A DNA stretch of 64,000 nucleotides from Ochrobactrum sp. CGA5 (GCF_006345815.1 NZ_VCIG01000001.1:1-64000); one strand, 5' to 3'; counted from the stretch's first letter, positions 47,791-57,378 are shown. Numbers and translations are program-made. The notes: generated from the sequence alone by a model not told the origin.

Positions 47791-48453
47791 ATGAGAAAAC
47801 TGGAACAGGGCAAGCTGATCGTCGCTTCGCACAATGCGGGTAAACTGAAGGAGTTCGACGGTCTGATTGGCCCGTTTGGCTTCGAGATCAGTTCGGTTGC
47901 CGCTCTTGGCCTGCCAGAGCCGGATGAAACCGGTACGACCTTCGAGGAAAACGCCTATATCAAGGCATTTGCGGCCGCCGAAGCAACGGGATCGCCCGCG
48001 CTTTCGGACGATTCGGGCATGATGGTCGATGCGCTTGACGGTGATCCGGGTGTCTACACGGCGAACTGGGCGGAGACGGAAGACGGTAGGCGCGATTTCG
48101 ACATGGCGATGCAGAAAGTCGAGAATCTGCTGCAAGAAAAAGGCGCCGTTGCACCACAGCAGCGCAAGGCGCGTTTCGTATCCGTCATCTGCCTTGCCTG
48201 GCCGGATGGGGAGGCGGAATATTTCCGTGGCGAAGTCGAGGGCGCGATTGTTTGGCCACCGCGTGGCAATACAGGTTTCGGTTTCGACCCGATTTTCCTG
48301 CCCGATGGCTATGAAAAGACTTTTGGCGAAATGACTGCCGATGAGAAGCATGGCTGGAAACCGGGTGACGCTTCGGCCTTGTCGCACCGTGCGCGAGCCT
48401 TCAAGCTTTTTGCCGAAAAGGCGCTTAATGTAGAGCCGGCACCCGCGAAATGA
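47791..48453 (+). CDS. rdgB: Non-canonical purine NTP pyrophosphatase (RdgB/HAM1)
   Basis: House-cleaning enzyme of 220 residues that hydrolyses dITP, ITP and XTP to prevent their use in DNA or RNA. Key motifs are [13 protein letters not shown] near the start, [19 protein letters not shown], and [19 protein letters not shown] 47791 is preferred over 47779, which overlaps the VOC gene. Its stop overlaps the hemW ATG (ATGA). Confidence 0.95.
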   Translation: MRKLEQGKLIVASHNAGKLKEFDGLIGPFGFEISSVAALGLPEPDETGTTFEENAYIKAFAAAEATGSPALSDDSGMMVDALDGDPGVYTANWAETEDGRRDFDMAMQKVENLLQEKGAVAPQQRKARFVSVICLAWPDGEAEYFRGEVEGAIVWPPRGNTGFGFDPIFLPDGYEKTFGEMTADEKHGWKPGDASALSHRARAFKLFAEKALNVEPAPAK

Positions 48454-49679
48454 ACAAGCTGTTTCCCCCTTTGCAGGCCATAGATTCTGCGCGCGCCAAT
48501 GCTGCCGGGGCGATCCCGATCGCGCGTGCAAACGGGGAAAATGCGTTTGGCGTTTACCTGCATTGGCCATTCTGTCTGGCAAAATGCCCCTATTGCGATT
48601 TCAACAGTCATGTTCGTCACAAGCCGGTCGATCAGGCGCGTTTTTCTGAAGCCTTTCTTCGCGAGATGGAAAGGCTGCGCGAGCGCACCGGCCCACGCAC
48701 GATCACCAGCATATTCCTGGGCGGAGGCACGCCATCATTGATGCAGCCTGAAACGGTTGGAGCGCTTCTCGATGGGATCGCATCCAACTGGTCGGTGGCA
48801 CCGGACATTGAGGTAACGCTCGAAGCTAACCCGACCAGTGTGGAGGCTGATCGTTTTCGCGGCTATCGCGCTGCAGGCGTCAATCGTGTGTCGCTCGGCA
48901 TTCAGGCGCTGAACGACTCCGATTTGCGTCGTCTTGGCCGCATGCACTCGGTGGAGGAAGCCAAGGCGGCAATCCGGCTTGCACGCGAGATTTTTCCGCG
49001 TCTTTCCTTCGATCTGATCTATGCGCGCCCGAACCAGACCATCGGGGCCTGGCGGGAGGAACTGAAGGAAGCCATTGGGCTGGCCGCCGATCACCTCTCG
49101 CTCTATCAGTTGACCATTGAGGAAGGCACGCAGTTCTATAATCTCTGGAAGGCTGGCAAACTCACCACGCCCGAGCCGGATCACGCGGCAGCGCTTTATG
49201 AGGAAACGCAAAGGGTGACAGCCGAGCACGGTCTCCCGGCCTATGAGATTTCCAACCATGCGGTGCCGGGGCGCGAGTCACAGCACAATCTCGTTTACTG
49301 GCGCTACGGGCAGTATGTCGGCATCGGTCCCGGTGCGCATGGACGGTTCGTGGAAAATGATATTCGTACTGTTACCATGACCGAAAAACATCCTGAAACC
49401 TGGCTGGATAAGGTCGAACGCAACGGCCATGGCATTATTGAAGAAGAATATCTCGATGGCGATCAGGAAGGCGACGAGTTTCTGATGATGGGCTTGCGTT
49501 TACGCGAAGGCATTGATCTTGCCCGGTATGAGCGTCTTTCTGGCCACGCGGTTGACCAAAAGCGACTTGCGAAACTCATTGCGGAAGGCATGATCGAGCC
49601 GATGAGCGGCAGCTTCATTCGCGCAACGCCGGACGGCGCGCTGGTGCTGGATGCGCTGGTCGCCGATCTGGCTGCATAA
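48450..49679 (+). CDS. hemW: Radical SAM haem chaperone HemW
   Basis: 409-residue radical SAM protein. The cluster motif C42-x3-C46-x2-C49 ([10 protein letters not shown]) has Phe instead of the fourth Cys found in true HemN, which places it in HemW, a haem-binding protein inserting haem into respiratory enzymes, rather than coproporphyrinogen oxidase. [17 protein letters not shown] and [14 protein letters not shown] are family motifs. Start and stop overlap with rdgB indicates coupling. Older annotations call it oxygen-independent coproporphyrinogen III oxidase. Confidence 0.95.
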   Translation: MNKLFPPLQAIDSARANAAGAIPIARANGENAFGVYLHWPFCLAKCPYCDFNSHVRHKPVDQARFSEAFLREMERLRERTGPRTITSIFLGGGTPSLMQPETVGALLDGIASNWSVAPDIEVTLEANPTSVEADRFRGYRAAGVNRVSLGIQALNDSDLRRLGRMHSVEEAKAAIRLAREIFPRLSFDLIYARPNQTIGAWREELKEAIGLAADHLSLYQLTIEEGTQFYNLWKAGKLTTPEPDHAAALYEETQRVTAEHGLPAYEISNHAVPGRESQHNLVYWRYGQYVGIGPGAHGRFVENDIRTVTMTEKHPETWLDKVERNGHGIIEEEYLDGDQEGDEFLMMGLRLREGIDLARYERLSGHAVDQKRLAKLIAEGMIEPMSGSFIRATPDGALVLDALVADLAA

Positions 49680-49689
49680 AGGACGCATG

Positions 49690-50601
49690 ATGACGGAAGA
49701 AACAAGCGAGGGGCGACGGGAATATGTGGTCGGTGGCACGACGATGCGCGCCCGGCCGCTTGAGCCCGCTCTCTACATCGTCTCGACCCCTATTGGAAAC
49801 CTCGGCGATATGACCCTGCGGGGTATCGAAACGCTGGCTTCCGTCGATATTCTGGCCTGCGAAGATACACGCGTGACCCGTGTTCTGCTCGACCGTTACG
49901 GTATAGCGCGCCGTCCCATCAGCTATCACGAGCACAATGCGGCCGAAGCCGGTGAAAAGCTGATTGCGGCACTGGCTGCGGGCAAAAGTGTTGCGCTGGT
50001 GTCCGATGCAGGCACGCCGCTCGTATCCGATCCGGGCTTTCGTCTGGTCGGCGAAGCACGTGAGGCGGGTATTCGTGTTGTTCCTATTCCGGGAGCTTCC
50101 GCTGTTCTGGCCGCGCTTGCCGCTTCGGGCCTGCCGACCGACGCCTTCATGTTCTGCGGCTTTCTGCCGTCCAAGCACGGGCAGAAGCAGGCGAAGCTTG
50201 AAAGCCTCAAGGGCATCGACGCAACGCTGGTGTTTTATGAATCGCCGAATCGGACGGCGGCGACGTTGGCGGAAATGGCTGAAGTGTTCGGGGCCGATCG
50301 TCTGGGCGCGCTCTGCCGCGAATTGACCAAGGCCTATGAAACCATCCGCACCGCCACACTCGGAGAGCTTGCAACGGAGTTTGACGGCGAGGATCGTATT
50401 CGCGGTGAAGTGGTTTTGCTGGTGGGGCCGCCGACGGGCAATGCCATTCCGCAAAGCGAGGAAGACATCGACAAGCTGCTTCTGTCGCTTGCCGCCGAAT
50501 TGCCACCATCCAAGGCTGCAGGTGAGGCGGCGCGCATGACCGGCGGTCAGAAATCGGTTCTCTACCAGCGTCTCATGCAACTGAAATCGGAGCAGCGATG
50601 A
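49690..50601 (+). CDS. rsmI: 16S rRNA (cytidine1402-2'-O)-methyltransferase RsmI
   Basis: Tetrapyrrole methylase-fold enzyme of 303 residues modifying C1402 in the decoding centre. Motifs: [54 protein letters not shown] and [18 protein letters not shown]. Two adjacent ATGs (49687, 49690) follow AAGGA; the second gives better spacing. Its stop overlaps the yraN start (ATGA). Confidence 0.95.
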   Translation: MTEETSEGRREYVVGGTTMRARPLEPALYIVSTPIGNLGDMTLRGIETLASVDILACEDTRVTRVLLDRYGIARRPISYHEHNAAEAGEKLIAALAAGKSVALVSDAGTPLVSDPGFRLVGEAREAGIRVVPIPGASAVLAALAASGLPTDAFMFCGFLPSKHGQKQAKLESLKGIDATLVFYESPNRTAATLAEMAEVFGADRLGALCRELTKAYETIRTATLGELATEFDGEDRIRGEVVLLVGPPTGNAIPQSEEDIDKLLLSLAAELPPSKAAGEAARMTGGQKSVLYQRLMQLKSEQR

Positions 50602-50978
50602 CCGATCTCCGCGAGAAAAAGCGAACGGCTTTCTTTCGCGGACACAGCGCCGAACGCTTTGCTTCCGCGCTACTTCTTATGAAAGGCTTTCGGATTATCG
50701 CGCGGCGCTATCGCACAAAGCTCGGTGAAATCGATCTGATAGCCCGGCGGGGCAATCTGGTGCTCATCGTGGAGGTCAAGGCACGGAGCAGCTTAGAAGC
50801 AGGACAACTCGCCGTCACACCACAAGCCATGCGCCGTATTGAAGCCGCAGCCGATCTGTGGCTGCAACGTCAGCCTGACCATGCCCGTCTGTCGCTGCGT
50901 TTCGATCTGATCGTCGTGCTGCCGCGACGGTGGCCAAAACATCTGCCGGCATTTTTCACGGCTGGCAGTTACCCATAA
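50598..50978 (+). CDS. YraN/UPF0102 family nuclease-like protein
   Basis: 126-residue protein with the predicted Holliday-junction resolvase-like nuclease core: [25 protein letters not shown], then [21 protein letters not shown], giving the E-x-D...E-V-K catalytic pattern. Function in vivo is not established. It is coupled to rsmI by an ATGA overlap, as in most proteobacteria. The glutathione synthetase gene that often follows in Rhizobiales is absent; cysG follows instead. Confidence 0.9.
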   Translation: MTDLREKKRTAFFRGHSAERFASALLLMKGFRIIARRYRTKLGEIDLIARRGNLVLIVEVKARSSLEAGQLAVTPQAMRRIEAAADLWLQRQPDHARLSLRFDLIVVLPRRWPKHLPAFFTAGSYP

Positions 50979-50990
50979 GTCTATGTAAAT

Positions 50991-51020
50991 CCTATAAAAA
51001 TTGTAGGGTATATTTACCCT
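50991..51020. promoter_or_regulatory. Overlapping inverted repeats before the cys operon
   Basis: CCTATAA-AAA-TTGTAGG (50991-51007) and AGGGTA-TATT-TACCCT (51005-51020) are two symmetric sites sharing the bases AGG. They lie 138-167 bases before cysG, in an AT-rich patch likely to contain the promoter. This is a plausible operator for a sulfur regulator; the regulator is not identified. Confidence 0.45.
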
Positions 51021-51157
51021 GCTTCCGGGAATGAAAATCCTGCAATTGCCTGATTTGAGAAAAAGTGATGCGCGGCGTCATTTTCGCACGCAAGCCCGTT
51101 TCTTATAAAATTGCGCCGCTCAAAGGATAATGGCGCCATCTTAAAAGGATGGTGCTC

Positions 51158-52585
51158 ATGTCTTTTTCGCAAAAGCGTCTGTTGGCTGACTTTCCTGCCT
51201 TCTTCCGGGTGTCGGAAGAGGTGGTTGTCGTCGTGGGCGGCGGCGAGGAAGCACTCAACAAGGCGCGCCTTGTGGGGCAAACATCCGCGCGCCTTCGCAT
51301 TGTTGCCGAAGAAGCCGAACCTCATCTGGCCGAGTTCATCGCAAGCTACGGTGCGGAACATGTCGTGGCACCTTTCGCGCCGGAACATGTTGCAGGGGCG
51401 AAGCTTGTTTTCGTAGCGACTGGCGATGAAGAGCAGGACCGCGCCATCGCTGCTGTGGCCAAGGCTGAGAAGGTTCCTGTCAATGTCGTCGACCGCCCGG
51501 CGCTCTGCGATTTTCTGACACCCGCCATCGTCAACCGTGCGCCGCTGACGATTGCCATCGGTTCAGAGGGAGCGGCGCCCGTTCTGGCGCAAATGGTTCG
51601 CGCGCGTATCGATGCCGCTTTTTCGCCGCGTCTTGGCGAGCTTGCGCATTTTGCCGAAAGCTGGCGTCCGCTGGTCGAACGTGCTCTGCCCAAAGGGTTG
51701 GCGCGGCGCAGTTTCTGGCGCGGCTTTTTTTCGGGCCGTATCGCCCGCGCCATTGAAAATGGCGACCGCGCGGAAGCCTATAAGGCCGCGAGTGACCTGA
51801 TTGTACAACGGGATAAGGCCACTGGATATGTCTGGCTGGTTGGTGCTGGTCCGGGTGCCGAAGACCTGCTGACCCTTCGTGCTCACCGCGCTTTGATGGA
51901 AGCCGATGTGATCGTGCATGATGCCTTGGTGCCGGAAGACGTGATTGCCATGGGCCGCCGTGACGCGGAGCGTCTTGCCGTCGGCAAGCGCAAGGGCTGC
52001 CATTCAAAAAGCCAGGAAGACATCAATCGCCTCTTGGTTGCGCTGGGGCGGGAAGGCAAGCGCGTGGTGCGGCTCAAATCCGGCGATCCGCTGGTTTTCG
52101 GGCGCGCAGGCGAAGAAATGGCGGCGCTGCGTGCCGCCGGTATCGGTTTCGAAATCGTGCCCGGCATCACCTCGGCCTTTGCTGCCGCTGCCGATATGGA
52201 ATTGCCGCTGACACTGCGCGGTGTCGCGTCGTCGCTGGTGTTCACTACCGGCCATGACATGACGGGTGATGTGCTGCCGGGCTGGGCGAAGCTCGCCGTC
52301 TCTGGCGCGACCATCGCAGTCTATATGGGATCGACGGTGGCGGCTTCCGTTGCCGCACGCCTGATTGGTGCGGGCCTGCACGAAGATACCGCCGTGGCGG
52401 TGGTGGAGAATGCGAGCCGGCAGGACAAGCGCCTGTTCCATGGCACACTGAAGGATTTGCCGGATCTGGAAAACCGCAAGGAGCTTTACGGTCCGGTCAT
52501 GGTGATCATTGGCGATGCCGTCGCCGGTGCCGCAATCGACAAAGCCGAAGCGCTGGCCCTCAAGCCGGTTTCCGTTGCAGCCTGA
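51158..52585 (+). CDS. cysG: Siroheme synthase CysG
   Basis: Trifunctional enzyme of 475 residues making siroheme, the cofactor of the sulfite reductase encoded downstream. The N-terminal Rossmann domain (VVVVGGGEEALNKARL) is the dehydrogenase/ferrochelatase part. From about residue 225 the uroporphyrinogen methyltransferase domain follows (VWLVGAGPGAEDLLTLRAHRAL, VRLKSGDPLVFGRAGEE, EIVPGITSAFAAAA). ATG 51158 lies 9 bases after AAGGA; ATG 51149 would overlap that site. First gene of the cysG-DUF2849-cysI-cysH-DUF934 operon. Confidence 0.95.
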   Translation: MSFSQKRLLADFPAFFRVSEEVVVVVGGGEEALNKARLVGQTSARLRIVAEEAEPHLAEFIASYGAEHVVAPFAPEHVAGAKLVFVATGDEEQDRAIAAVAKAEKVPVNVVDRPALCDFLTPAIVNRAPLTIAIGSEGAAPVLAQMVRARIDAAFSPRLGELAHFAESWRPLVERALPKGLARRSFWRGFFSGRIARAIENGDRAEAYKAASDLIVQRDKATGYVWLVGAGPGAEDLLTLRAHRALMEADVIVHDALVPEDVIAMGRRDAERLAVGKRKGCHSKSQEDINRLLVALGREGKRVVRLKSGDPLVFGRAGEEMAALRAAGIGFEIVPGITSAFAAAADMELPLTLRGVASSLVFTTGHDMTGDVLPGWAKLAVSGATIAVYMGSTVAASVAARLIGAGLHEDTAVAVVENASRQDKRLFHGTLKDLPDLENRKELYGPVMVIIGDAVAGAAIDKAEALALKPVSVAA

Positions 52586-52626
52586 CCCCGCAGGATGCGC
52601 GGTCAACAAAAGTTTGGAGTTTGGAA

Positions 52627-52944
52627 ATGGTCGTAAAAGTTCTCACTGCAAACCGGCTGATCGACGGGCAGGCTGTGTGGCTCGGTGCCGATGGCTCCTG
52701 GCAGGAAACCATCGACGGCGCGCTGGTCGCCCGTCATGCAGAGGCCGTCGAGGCGCTTGAAGACGCGGGAAAGATTGCCTCGAAAGCCAATCTGGTCGTC
52801 GATGTGAATGTGATCGATGTCGAGGAACGCGAGGAGGGGCTGTACCCGATCCGTTTGCGCGAACGCATCCGCCTTTCCGGCCCGACCATTGTGACGTTCG
52901 GCGATTTGCCGGTCGAAAAGCCTGAATTGAAGCGCGCCTCGTAA
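52627..52944 (+). CDS. DUF2849 domain protein
   Basis: 105-residue protein of the DUF2849 family, nearly always found just before cysI in alphaproteobacteria. It has VKVLTANRLIDGQAVWLGADGSW and a hydrophilic second half ending in a beta-rich RIRLSGPTIVTFGD. No activity is known. GGAG precedes ATG 52627 by 7 bases. A 44-base palindromic repeat lies between it and cysI. Confidence 0.87.
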   Translation: MVVKVLTANRLIDGQAVWLGADGSWQETIDGALVARHAEAVEALEDAGKIASKANLVVDVNVIDVEEREEGLYPIRLRERIRLSGPTIVTFGDLPVEKPELKRAS

Positions 52945-52955
52945 TATCTGTTGAC

Positions 52956-52999
52956 GCATTTCCGGACGCAAAACCGGTTCCCACTTTTGCTGGAAATGC
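52956..52999. repeat. 44-base palindromic intergenic repeat, copy 2
   Basis: GCATTTCC...GGAAATGC ends with inner AAAACCGGTTCCCACTTTTGC, the inverted copy of 17084-17127 (39 of 44 bases agree). It lies inside the cys operon between the DUF2849 gene and cysI, so it is transcribed and could form an mRNA hairpin. Confidence 0.85.
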
Positions 53000-53019
53000 T
53001 CTGAAACCGGATTTAGACT

Positions 53020-54690
53020 ATGTACCGTTATGATGAATTTGACCGCGATTTTGTTGCGGCCCGCGTTGCCCAGTTCAAGGATCAGGTCGAGCGCCGCCTG
53101 AGTGGAGAGCTGACTGAGGACCAGTTCAAGCCGCTGCGTCTGATGAACGGCCTTTATCTGCAATTGCACGCCTATATGCTGCGCGTGGCGATCCCTTACG
53201 GCACGCTGTCTAGCCGGCAATTGCGAAAGCTCGGCCACATTGCGCGCGTCTATGATCGCGGCTTTGGCCATTTCACCACGCGCCAGAACATCCAGTATAA
53301 CTGGCCCGCTTTGAAGGACGTGCCGCGCATTCTGGAAGAACTGGCGGAAGTCGAGATGCACGCCATCCAGACCTCCGGCAATTGCATTCGCAATGTGACC
53401 GCCGATCATTTCGCGGGCGCTGCTGCCGACGAAGTAGCCGACCCGCGTCCTTTCGCCGAAATTCTGCGCCAGTGGTCTTCGCTGCATCCAGAGTTTTCCT
53501 ATCTGCCGCGCAAGTTCAAGATTGCCATTGTCGGCTCGGATCATGACCGCGCCGCCATTCAGGTGCATGACATCGGCCTGCAATTGAAGAAGAACGAGGC
53601 GGGCGATTTCGGGCTGGCCGTTTATATTGGCGGCGGTCAGGGCCGCACACCGATGGTGGCGAAGAAAATCCGCGACTTCCTGCCGATCGCGGACATGCTG
53701 ACCTATGTGACGGCAATCGTGCGCGTCTATAATCTGCATGGCCGTCGTGACAACAAGTATAAGGCGCGCATAAAAATTCTGGTTCACGAAACCGGTGTCG
53801 AGGAACTGACCCGCGAGATCGATTCCGAGTGGGAAGAAATCCGTCATGGCGAACTGAAATTGCCACAGCGCGATATCGACGCCATCGAAAGCTATTTCCG
53901 TATGCCCAACCTGCCACAACGACCGGAAGGCTGGGAAGTGCTGGCCGTCACTCAGAAGGCCGATGCGGATTTTGCAAGCTGGGTGGCACGCAATGTCACG
54001 CCACACAAGAACCCGGACTATGCGGTCGTCACCATTTCGCTGAAGCCCATCGGCGGTATTCCTGGCGACGCAAGTGCCGAGCAGATGGAACTGGTGGCGG
54101 ATATTGCCGAGACCTATTCCTTCGATGAAATCCGCGTCAGCCATGAGCAGAATCTGGTTCTGCCGCATGTGGCCAAGGCGGATCTCGCAGCCGTTTACGA
54201 TCTGCTGCAGTCAGACGGTCTGGTGACGCCGAATGCCGGTCTCATCACCGACATCATCGCTTGCCCCGGTCTTGACTATTGCGCCCTTGCCAATGCGCGC
54301 TCCATTCCGGTGGCGCAGCGCATTTCCGAACGTTTCGGTGACCAGAAGCGCCAGCTTGAAATCGGCGATCTCAAGATCAAGATTTCCGGCTGCATCAATG
54401 CCTGTGGCCATCATCATGTCGGCCATATCGGTATTCTGGGCGTCGAGAAGAAGGGTGAGGAACTCTATCAGATCACGCTTGGCGGTTCGGCGGATGAGCA
54501 TTCGACTATCGGTGAAATCACTGGTCGCGGCTTTTCGTCGGAAGAAGTGGTGGATGCCATCGAAACGGTGGTCGATACCTATCTCGCCCTGCGCGAAGGC
54601 CCGGAGGAAAACTTCCTTGCCGCCTATCGCCGCGTCGGCATGGAACCGTTCAAACGCGCGCTTTATGGAGAAATAAGCCGTGCAGCTTGA
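53020..54690 (+). CDS. cysI: Sulfite/nitrite reductase haemoprotein CysI
   Basis: 556-residue siroheme and [4Fe-4S] reductase converting sulfite to sulfide. The shared cluster/siroheme cysteines are C415 and C421 (ACPGLDYC) and C458 and C462 (SGCINACGHH). The N-terminal half has FTTRQNIQYNWPALKDVP and TSGNCIRNVTADHF. Sulfite is assigned over nitrite because cysG and cysH flank it. No flavoprotein subunit CysJ is present, so electrons probably come from ferredoxin or another donor. cysH begins inside its last codons. Confidence 0.95.
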   Translation: MYRYDEFDRDFVAARVAQFKDQVERRLSGELTEDQFKPLRLMNGLYLQLHAYMLRVAIPYGTLSSRQLRKLGHIARVYDRGFGHFTTRQNIQYNWPALKDVPRILEELAEVEMHAIQTSGNCIRNVTADHFAGAAADEVADPRPFAEILRQWSSLHPEFSYLPRKFKIAIVGSDHDRAAIQVHDIGLQLKKNEAGDFGLAVYIGGGQGRTPMVAKKIRDFLPIADMLTYVTAIVRVYNLHGRRDNKYKARIKILVHETGVEELTREIDSEWEEIRHGELKLPQRDIDAIESYFRMPNLPQRPEGWEVLAVTQKADADFASWVARNVTPHKNPDYAVVTISLKPIGGIPGDASAEQMELVADIAETYSFDEIRVSHEQNLVLPHVAKADLAAVYDLLQSDGLVTPNAGLITDIIACPGLDYCALANARSIPVAQRISERFGDQKRQLEIGDLKIKISGCINACGHHHVGHIGILGVEKKGEELYQITLGGSADEHSTIGEITGRGFSSEEVVDAIETVVDTYLALREGPEENFLAAYRRVGMEPFKRALYGEISRAA

Positions 54691-55429
54691 TGCTGAGGAA
54701 AGTGCTGCCGCTGAAGCACGACTGTTAGAGGCAAGCCACGGCGCATCTTCCCCGCAGGAAGTGATCGCGCTTGCCACGCATGACCTCTATGGGGGGCAGA
54801 TCGCGGTTGTGTCTTCCTTCGGGGCGGAATCGGCTGTGCTTTTGCATATGATCTCGGAAGTCGATCCGGCGACACCGGTACTGTTTCTCGATACGGGCAA
54901 GCATTTCCGGGCAACGCTTGACTATCGTCATGATTTGGTGGACCGGCTGGGGTTGACCAATGTGCAGGATATCCTGCCGCTGGAGGATAGTCTCAAGACG
55001 GAAGACCCGTTCGGCGCGCTGTCGATGACCGACAAGGACCGCTGCTGCTTCATCCGCAAGGTCGAGCCGATGGCGCGCGCTGTCGCGCCCTATCGCGCAT
55101 GGATGACCGGCCGCAAGCAGTTTCAGGCATCGACGCGCGAAAGCTTGCCGGTGTTTGAATCCGTGGGCCCGCGCATACGTATCAATCCGTTGGCGCGTTT
55201 GCAGGCAGCCGACCTCAATGCCTATGCCGAAAAGCACGATCTGCCGCCGCATCCCCTGACTGCACAGGGCTATCGTTCCATCGGCTGCATGCCTTGCACG
55301 CGGCCCGTGAGCGATGGCGAAGACCAGCGTGCGGGACGCTGGGCGGGATCGGAAAAGACAGAATGCGGCATCCATCTGACTGGCCTTGCCGACAGCCTTA
55401 AGACATTGGGAGCCATCGAGCGGAAATGA
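54680..55429 (+). CDS. cysH: Adenylylsulfate/phosphoadenylylsulfate reductase CysH
   Basis: 249-residue thioredoxin-dependent reductase giving sulfite. It has the PP-loop-like VSSFGAESAVLLHM, four cluster cysteines C122-C123 and C203/C206 (GCMPC), and the catalytic Cys229 in KTECGIHL. The [4Fe-4S] cysteines indicate the APS-reducing type, as in rhizobia. The start is GTG 54680, overlapping the cysI end by 11 bases. The stop overlaps the next gene by an ATGA. Confidence 0.95.
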   Translation: MQLDAEESAAAEARLLEASHGASSPQEVIALATHDLYGGQIAVVSSFGAESAVLLHMISEVDPATPVLFLDTGKHFRATLDYRHDLVDRLGLTNVQDILPLEDSLKTEDPFGALSMTDKDRCCFIRKVEPMARAVAPYRAWMTGRKQFQASTRESLPVFESVGPRIRINPLARLQAADLNAYAEKHDLPPHPLTAQGYRSIGCMPCTRPVSDGEDQRAGRWAGSEKTECGIHLTGLADSLKTLGAIERK

Positions 55430-55950
55430 GTGATATCAACGAAACCAAACTCTGGTCTGCCGATGGTTTTCGCGAAGATGATTATGTCTTTGCCGACGAT
55501 CTTGAAGCGGCGGGCGACGCCCCGGCGATCATCATTCCGCTCGCCGTCTGGCTCGGACTGGATGAGGAACGCCGTCGCGCCTCCAATCGGCGGATTGGCG
55601 TTTCGGTTGCCCCCGGAGAAGCGATTGAGCCGCTTCTGGAGGACTTGGGCAGCTTACCGCTGATCGCCTTGCAGTTTCCCGCGTTCAATGACGGACGCTC
55701 ATACTCCAAGGCCGAGATTCTGCGCCGCGAAGGCTTTGCGGGTGAATTGCGCGCCGTTGGCGATGTACTGATCGATCAGGCCGCCCTGATGCTGCGCACC
55801 GGGTTTGACAGTCTTCAGGTTACCAACAAGGTTGCCCAGAACCGTCTCGGTGAAAATCGTCTCGTCGATACGCCCGGCTATTATCAGCCAGGGCGCGGTT
55901 CGATACCGGAAGAGGGCGGGTTCGCCTGGCGGCGCGTCAAGGCAAGTTAA
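55426..55950 (+). CDS. DUF934 family protein, sulfite-reduction associated
   Basis: 174-residue cytoplasmic protein of the DUF934 family. FPAFNDGRSYSKAEILRREGFAGELRAVGDVLIDQ is the family core. It is found almost only beside cysI/cysH and is often called a putative oxidoreductase, but no activity is shown. An ATGA overlap couples it to cysH. A role in delivering electrons or assembling CysI would suit its position. Confidence 0.88.
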   Translation: MSDINETKLWSADGFREDDYVFADDLEAAGDAPAIIIPLAVWLGLDEERRRASNRRIGVSVAPGEAIEPLLEDLGSLPLIALQFPAFNDGRSYSKAEILRREGFAGELRAVGDVLIDQAALMLRTGFDSLQVTNKVAQNRLGENRLVDTPGYYQPGRGSIPEEGGFAWRRVKAS

Positions 55951-56028
55951 GCACATCGGTTAAGTTTGCCATTTTTTTACGCGCCTTGATGCGCTAGACA
56001 CGCCTCACCAATTTCAGGGAGTCGCGGC

Positions 56029-56322
56029 GTGATACGGCATATTGTTTTCTTCAGCGTCAAGCAAGGTCAGGATATCGAGACCGTCAAAAGGGGATTGGAG
56101 CAACTCGGCACCATTCCCCATGCCGATCTTTTTGAAGTTTTGCCGAATTCCAAGGTCGATCCAATGTGCGACCGTATCGATCTGGTCGTTTATGCCGAAT
56201 TCAAGGATGAGGAGGCACTTTTTGCCTTCAAGAAACATCCCACTTATGATGCAACGACACAACTGGTGCGTCCGATGCGCGAATTGCGCTTTTCAGCCGA
56301 TGTGGTGACAGACAGGCGCTGA
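56029..56322 (+). CDS. Dabb (stress-responsive alpha/beta barrel) protein
   Basis: 97-residue ferredoxin-like-fold protein of the Dabb family, starting MIRHIVFFSVKQG and holding KVDPMCDRIDLVVYAEFKDEEALFAFKKHPTY, the conserved second half. Substrate or partner unknown; family members form dimeric barrels. A GTG start at 56029 follows AGGGAG by 7 bases. It converges with ogt with no gap between stop codons. Confidence 0.87.
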   Translation: MIRHIVFFSVKQGQDIETVKRGLEQLGTIPHADLFEVLPNSKVDPMCDRIDLVVYAEFKDEEALFAFKKHPTYDATTQLVRPMRELRFSADVVTDRR

Positions 56323-56901
56323 TTAGAAGTCAGCCTGGGGTCTTTCCTGTAATGGCAGGCCGCCGAAAAGATCAGGCTCGCTGGAGGTTCTTGCTCGTTC
56401 GATATTGAGAAGTTTCAATTTCGTCGCCGTTCCGCCTGCCGCCGAGAAGCCGCCGACCTTGCCATTGGCACCGAGCACCCGGTGGCAGGGAACAATGATC
56501 GGAAACGGGTTCTTGCCCAGTGCGTAACCGACAGCCTGTGAGAGACTCACATCGCCGAGCCTTCGGGCAATCGCGCCATAAGTTGTCGTCTCGCCCGGTT
56601 TCAATTCAAGGATGATTTCATAGACTCGTCGGTTGAGATCGGGCTGGGCGTCCAGCGCTAGCGGTGTACCTGAAAAATCAACCTTGGCACCTGTCAGAAG
56701 TGCGCGCACACCCCGGATTGCATTGCTTACGAAGGTGGGCACAGGAATATCTTCGGCACCGGGGAAACGCTCACCGAGCCGATGGCGGGTTTCCTTCTCG
56801 TCAGCATCTCCGATCTCGACGCCCACAATCGTCTGGCCGCGCCAGGCAATACCGCACGGTCCGATCTCGGTTTCAAAAATGGTGACGCCTGACGATTCCA
56901 T
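56323..56901 (-). CDS. ogt: Methylated-DNA-[protein]-cysteine S-methyltransferase
   Basis: Suicide repair protein of 192 residues that takes the alkyl group from O6-alkylguanine. The acceptor is Cys139 in FPIIVPCHRVLGANGKVGGFS. The HTH region is TTTYGAIARRLGDVSLSQAVGYALGKNP. ATG 56901 is chosen; the reading can extend to 57222 but the added 107 residues do not belong to the family. No separate Ada regulatory domain, so it is Ogt-like. Confidence 0.94.
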   Translation of the reverse strand: MESSGVTIFETEIGPCGIAWRGQTIVGVEIGDADEKETRHRLGERFPGAEDIPVPTFVSNAIRGVRALLTGAKVDFSGTPLALDAQPDLNRRVYEIILELKPGETTTYGAIARRLGDVSLSQAVGYALGKNPFPIIVPCHRVLGANGKVGGFSAAGGTATKLKLLNIERARTSSEPDLFGGLPLQERPQADF

Positions 56902-57132
56902 GGAAATAGTATTAACATGATTTTGAACGGCAAAAATGCCTGTTATCGGGTAACGAAAAGAACGTTCACGTGAAAAGTCGTAACAATTGCGGATATTGGC
57001 GCAGTGAAATGGTTGAAGAACGACACGAATAATGATTGTGTGATGGCGACCGGCCAATGCCCCCAAATGGCCAAACGGATTGACGAGAGTTTCCGCTGTC
57101 CGTCGCGACGGGAGTGGAACCGAGGAATTTAA

Positions 57133-57378
57133 ATGGACGATTACGAGCGATATGCCACAGGGTTGATGATCGTTTTTGGTGCGCTGATTATCGGCGGCCT
57201 CATGGCGGCTAACCTGTACCACGGCGACAAGCCGGGCTTTTTATTCGCGCTAGGCGCTGCGGTGGTCAGTTGGTTCGCGGCTTTTGCCGTCCTGTTTGAC
57301 AAGCCGCGTGTTTATGGCGTGATGATTGCGGTTGCGATCGGTCTGGTCGCCGCTTCGATCGGTGCCTATGTAACCTGA
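57133..57378 (+). CDS. Small membrane protein, function unknown
   Basis: 81-residue hydrophobic protein with three predicted membrane segments (about 9-26, 33-53 and 59-79) and a charged start MDDYERYATG. It matches no family I can name. GAGGA precedes ATG by about 6 bases and a strong terminator follows, so it looks like a real single-gene unit. It is divergent from ogt. Confidence 0.75.
   Translation: MDDYERYATGLMIVFGALIIGGLMAANLYHGDKPGFLFALGAAVVSWFAAFAVLFDKPRVYGVMIAVAIGLVAASIGAYVT

Noticed and set aside
52603..54168. 521-codon leftward open frame
   Set aside because: Antisense to cysI; cysI has all catalytic motifs, the antisense product has none.
55951..55975. Second CtrA-like site (TTAAG...GGTTAAG) before the Dabb gene
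   Set aside because: The two TTAA units are separated by nine bases, not seven.
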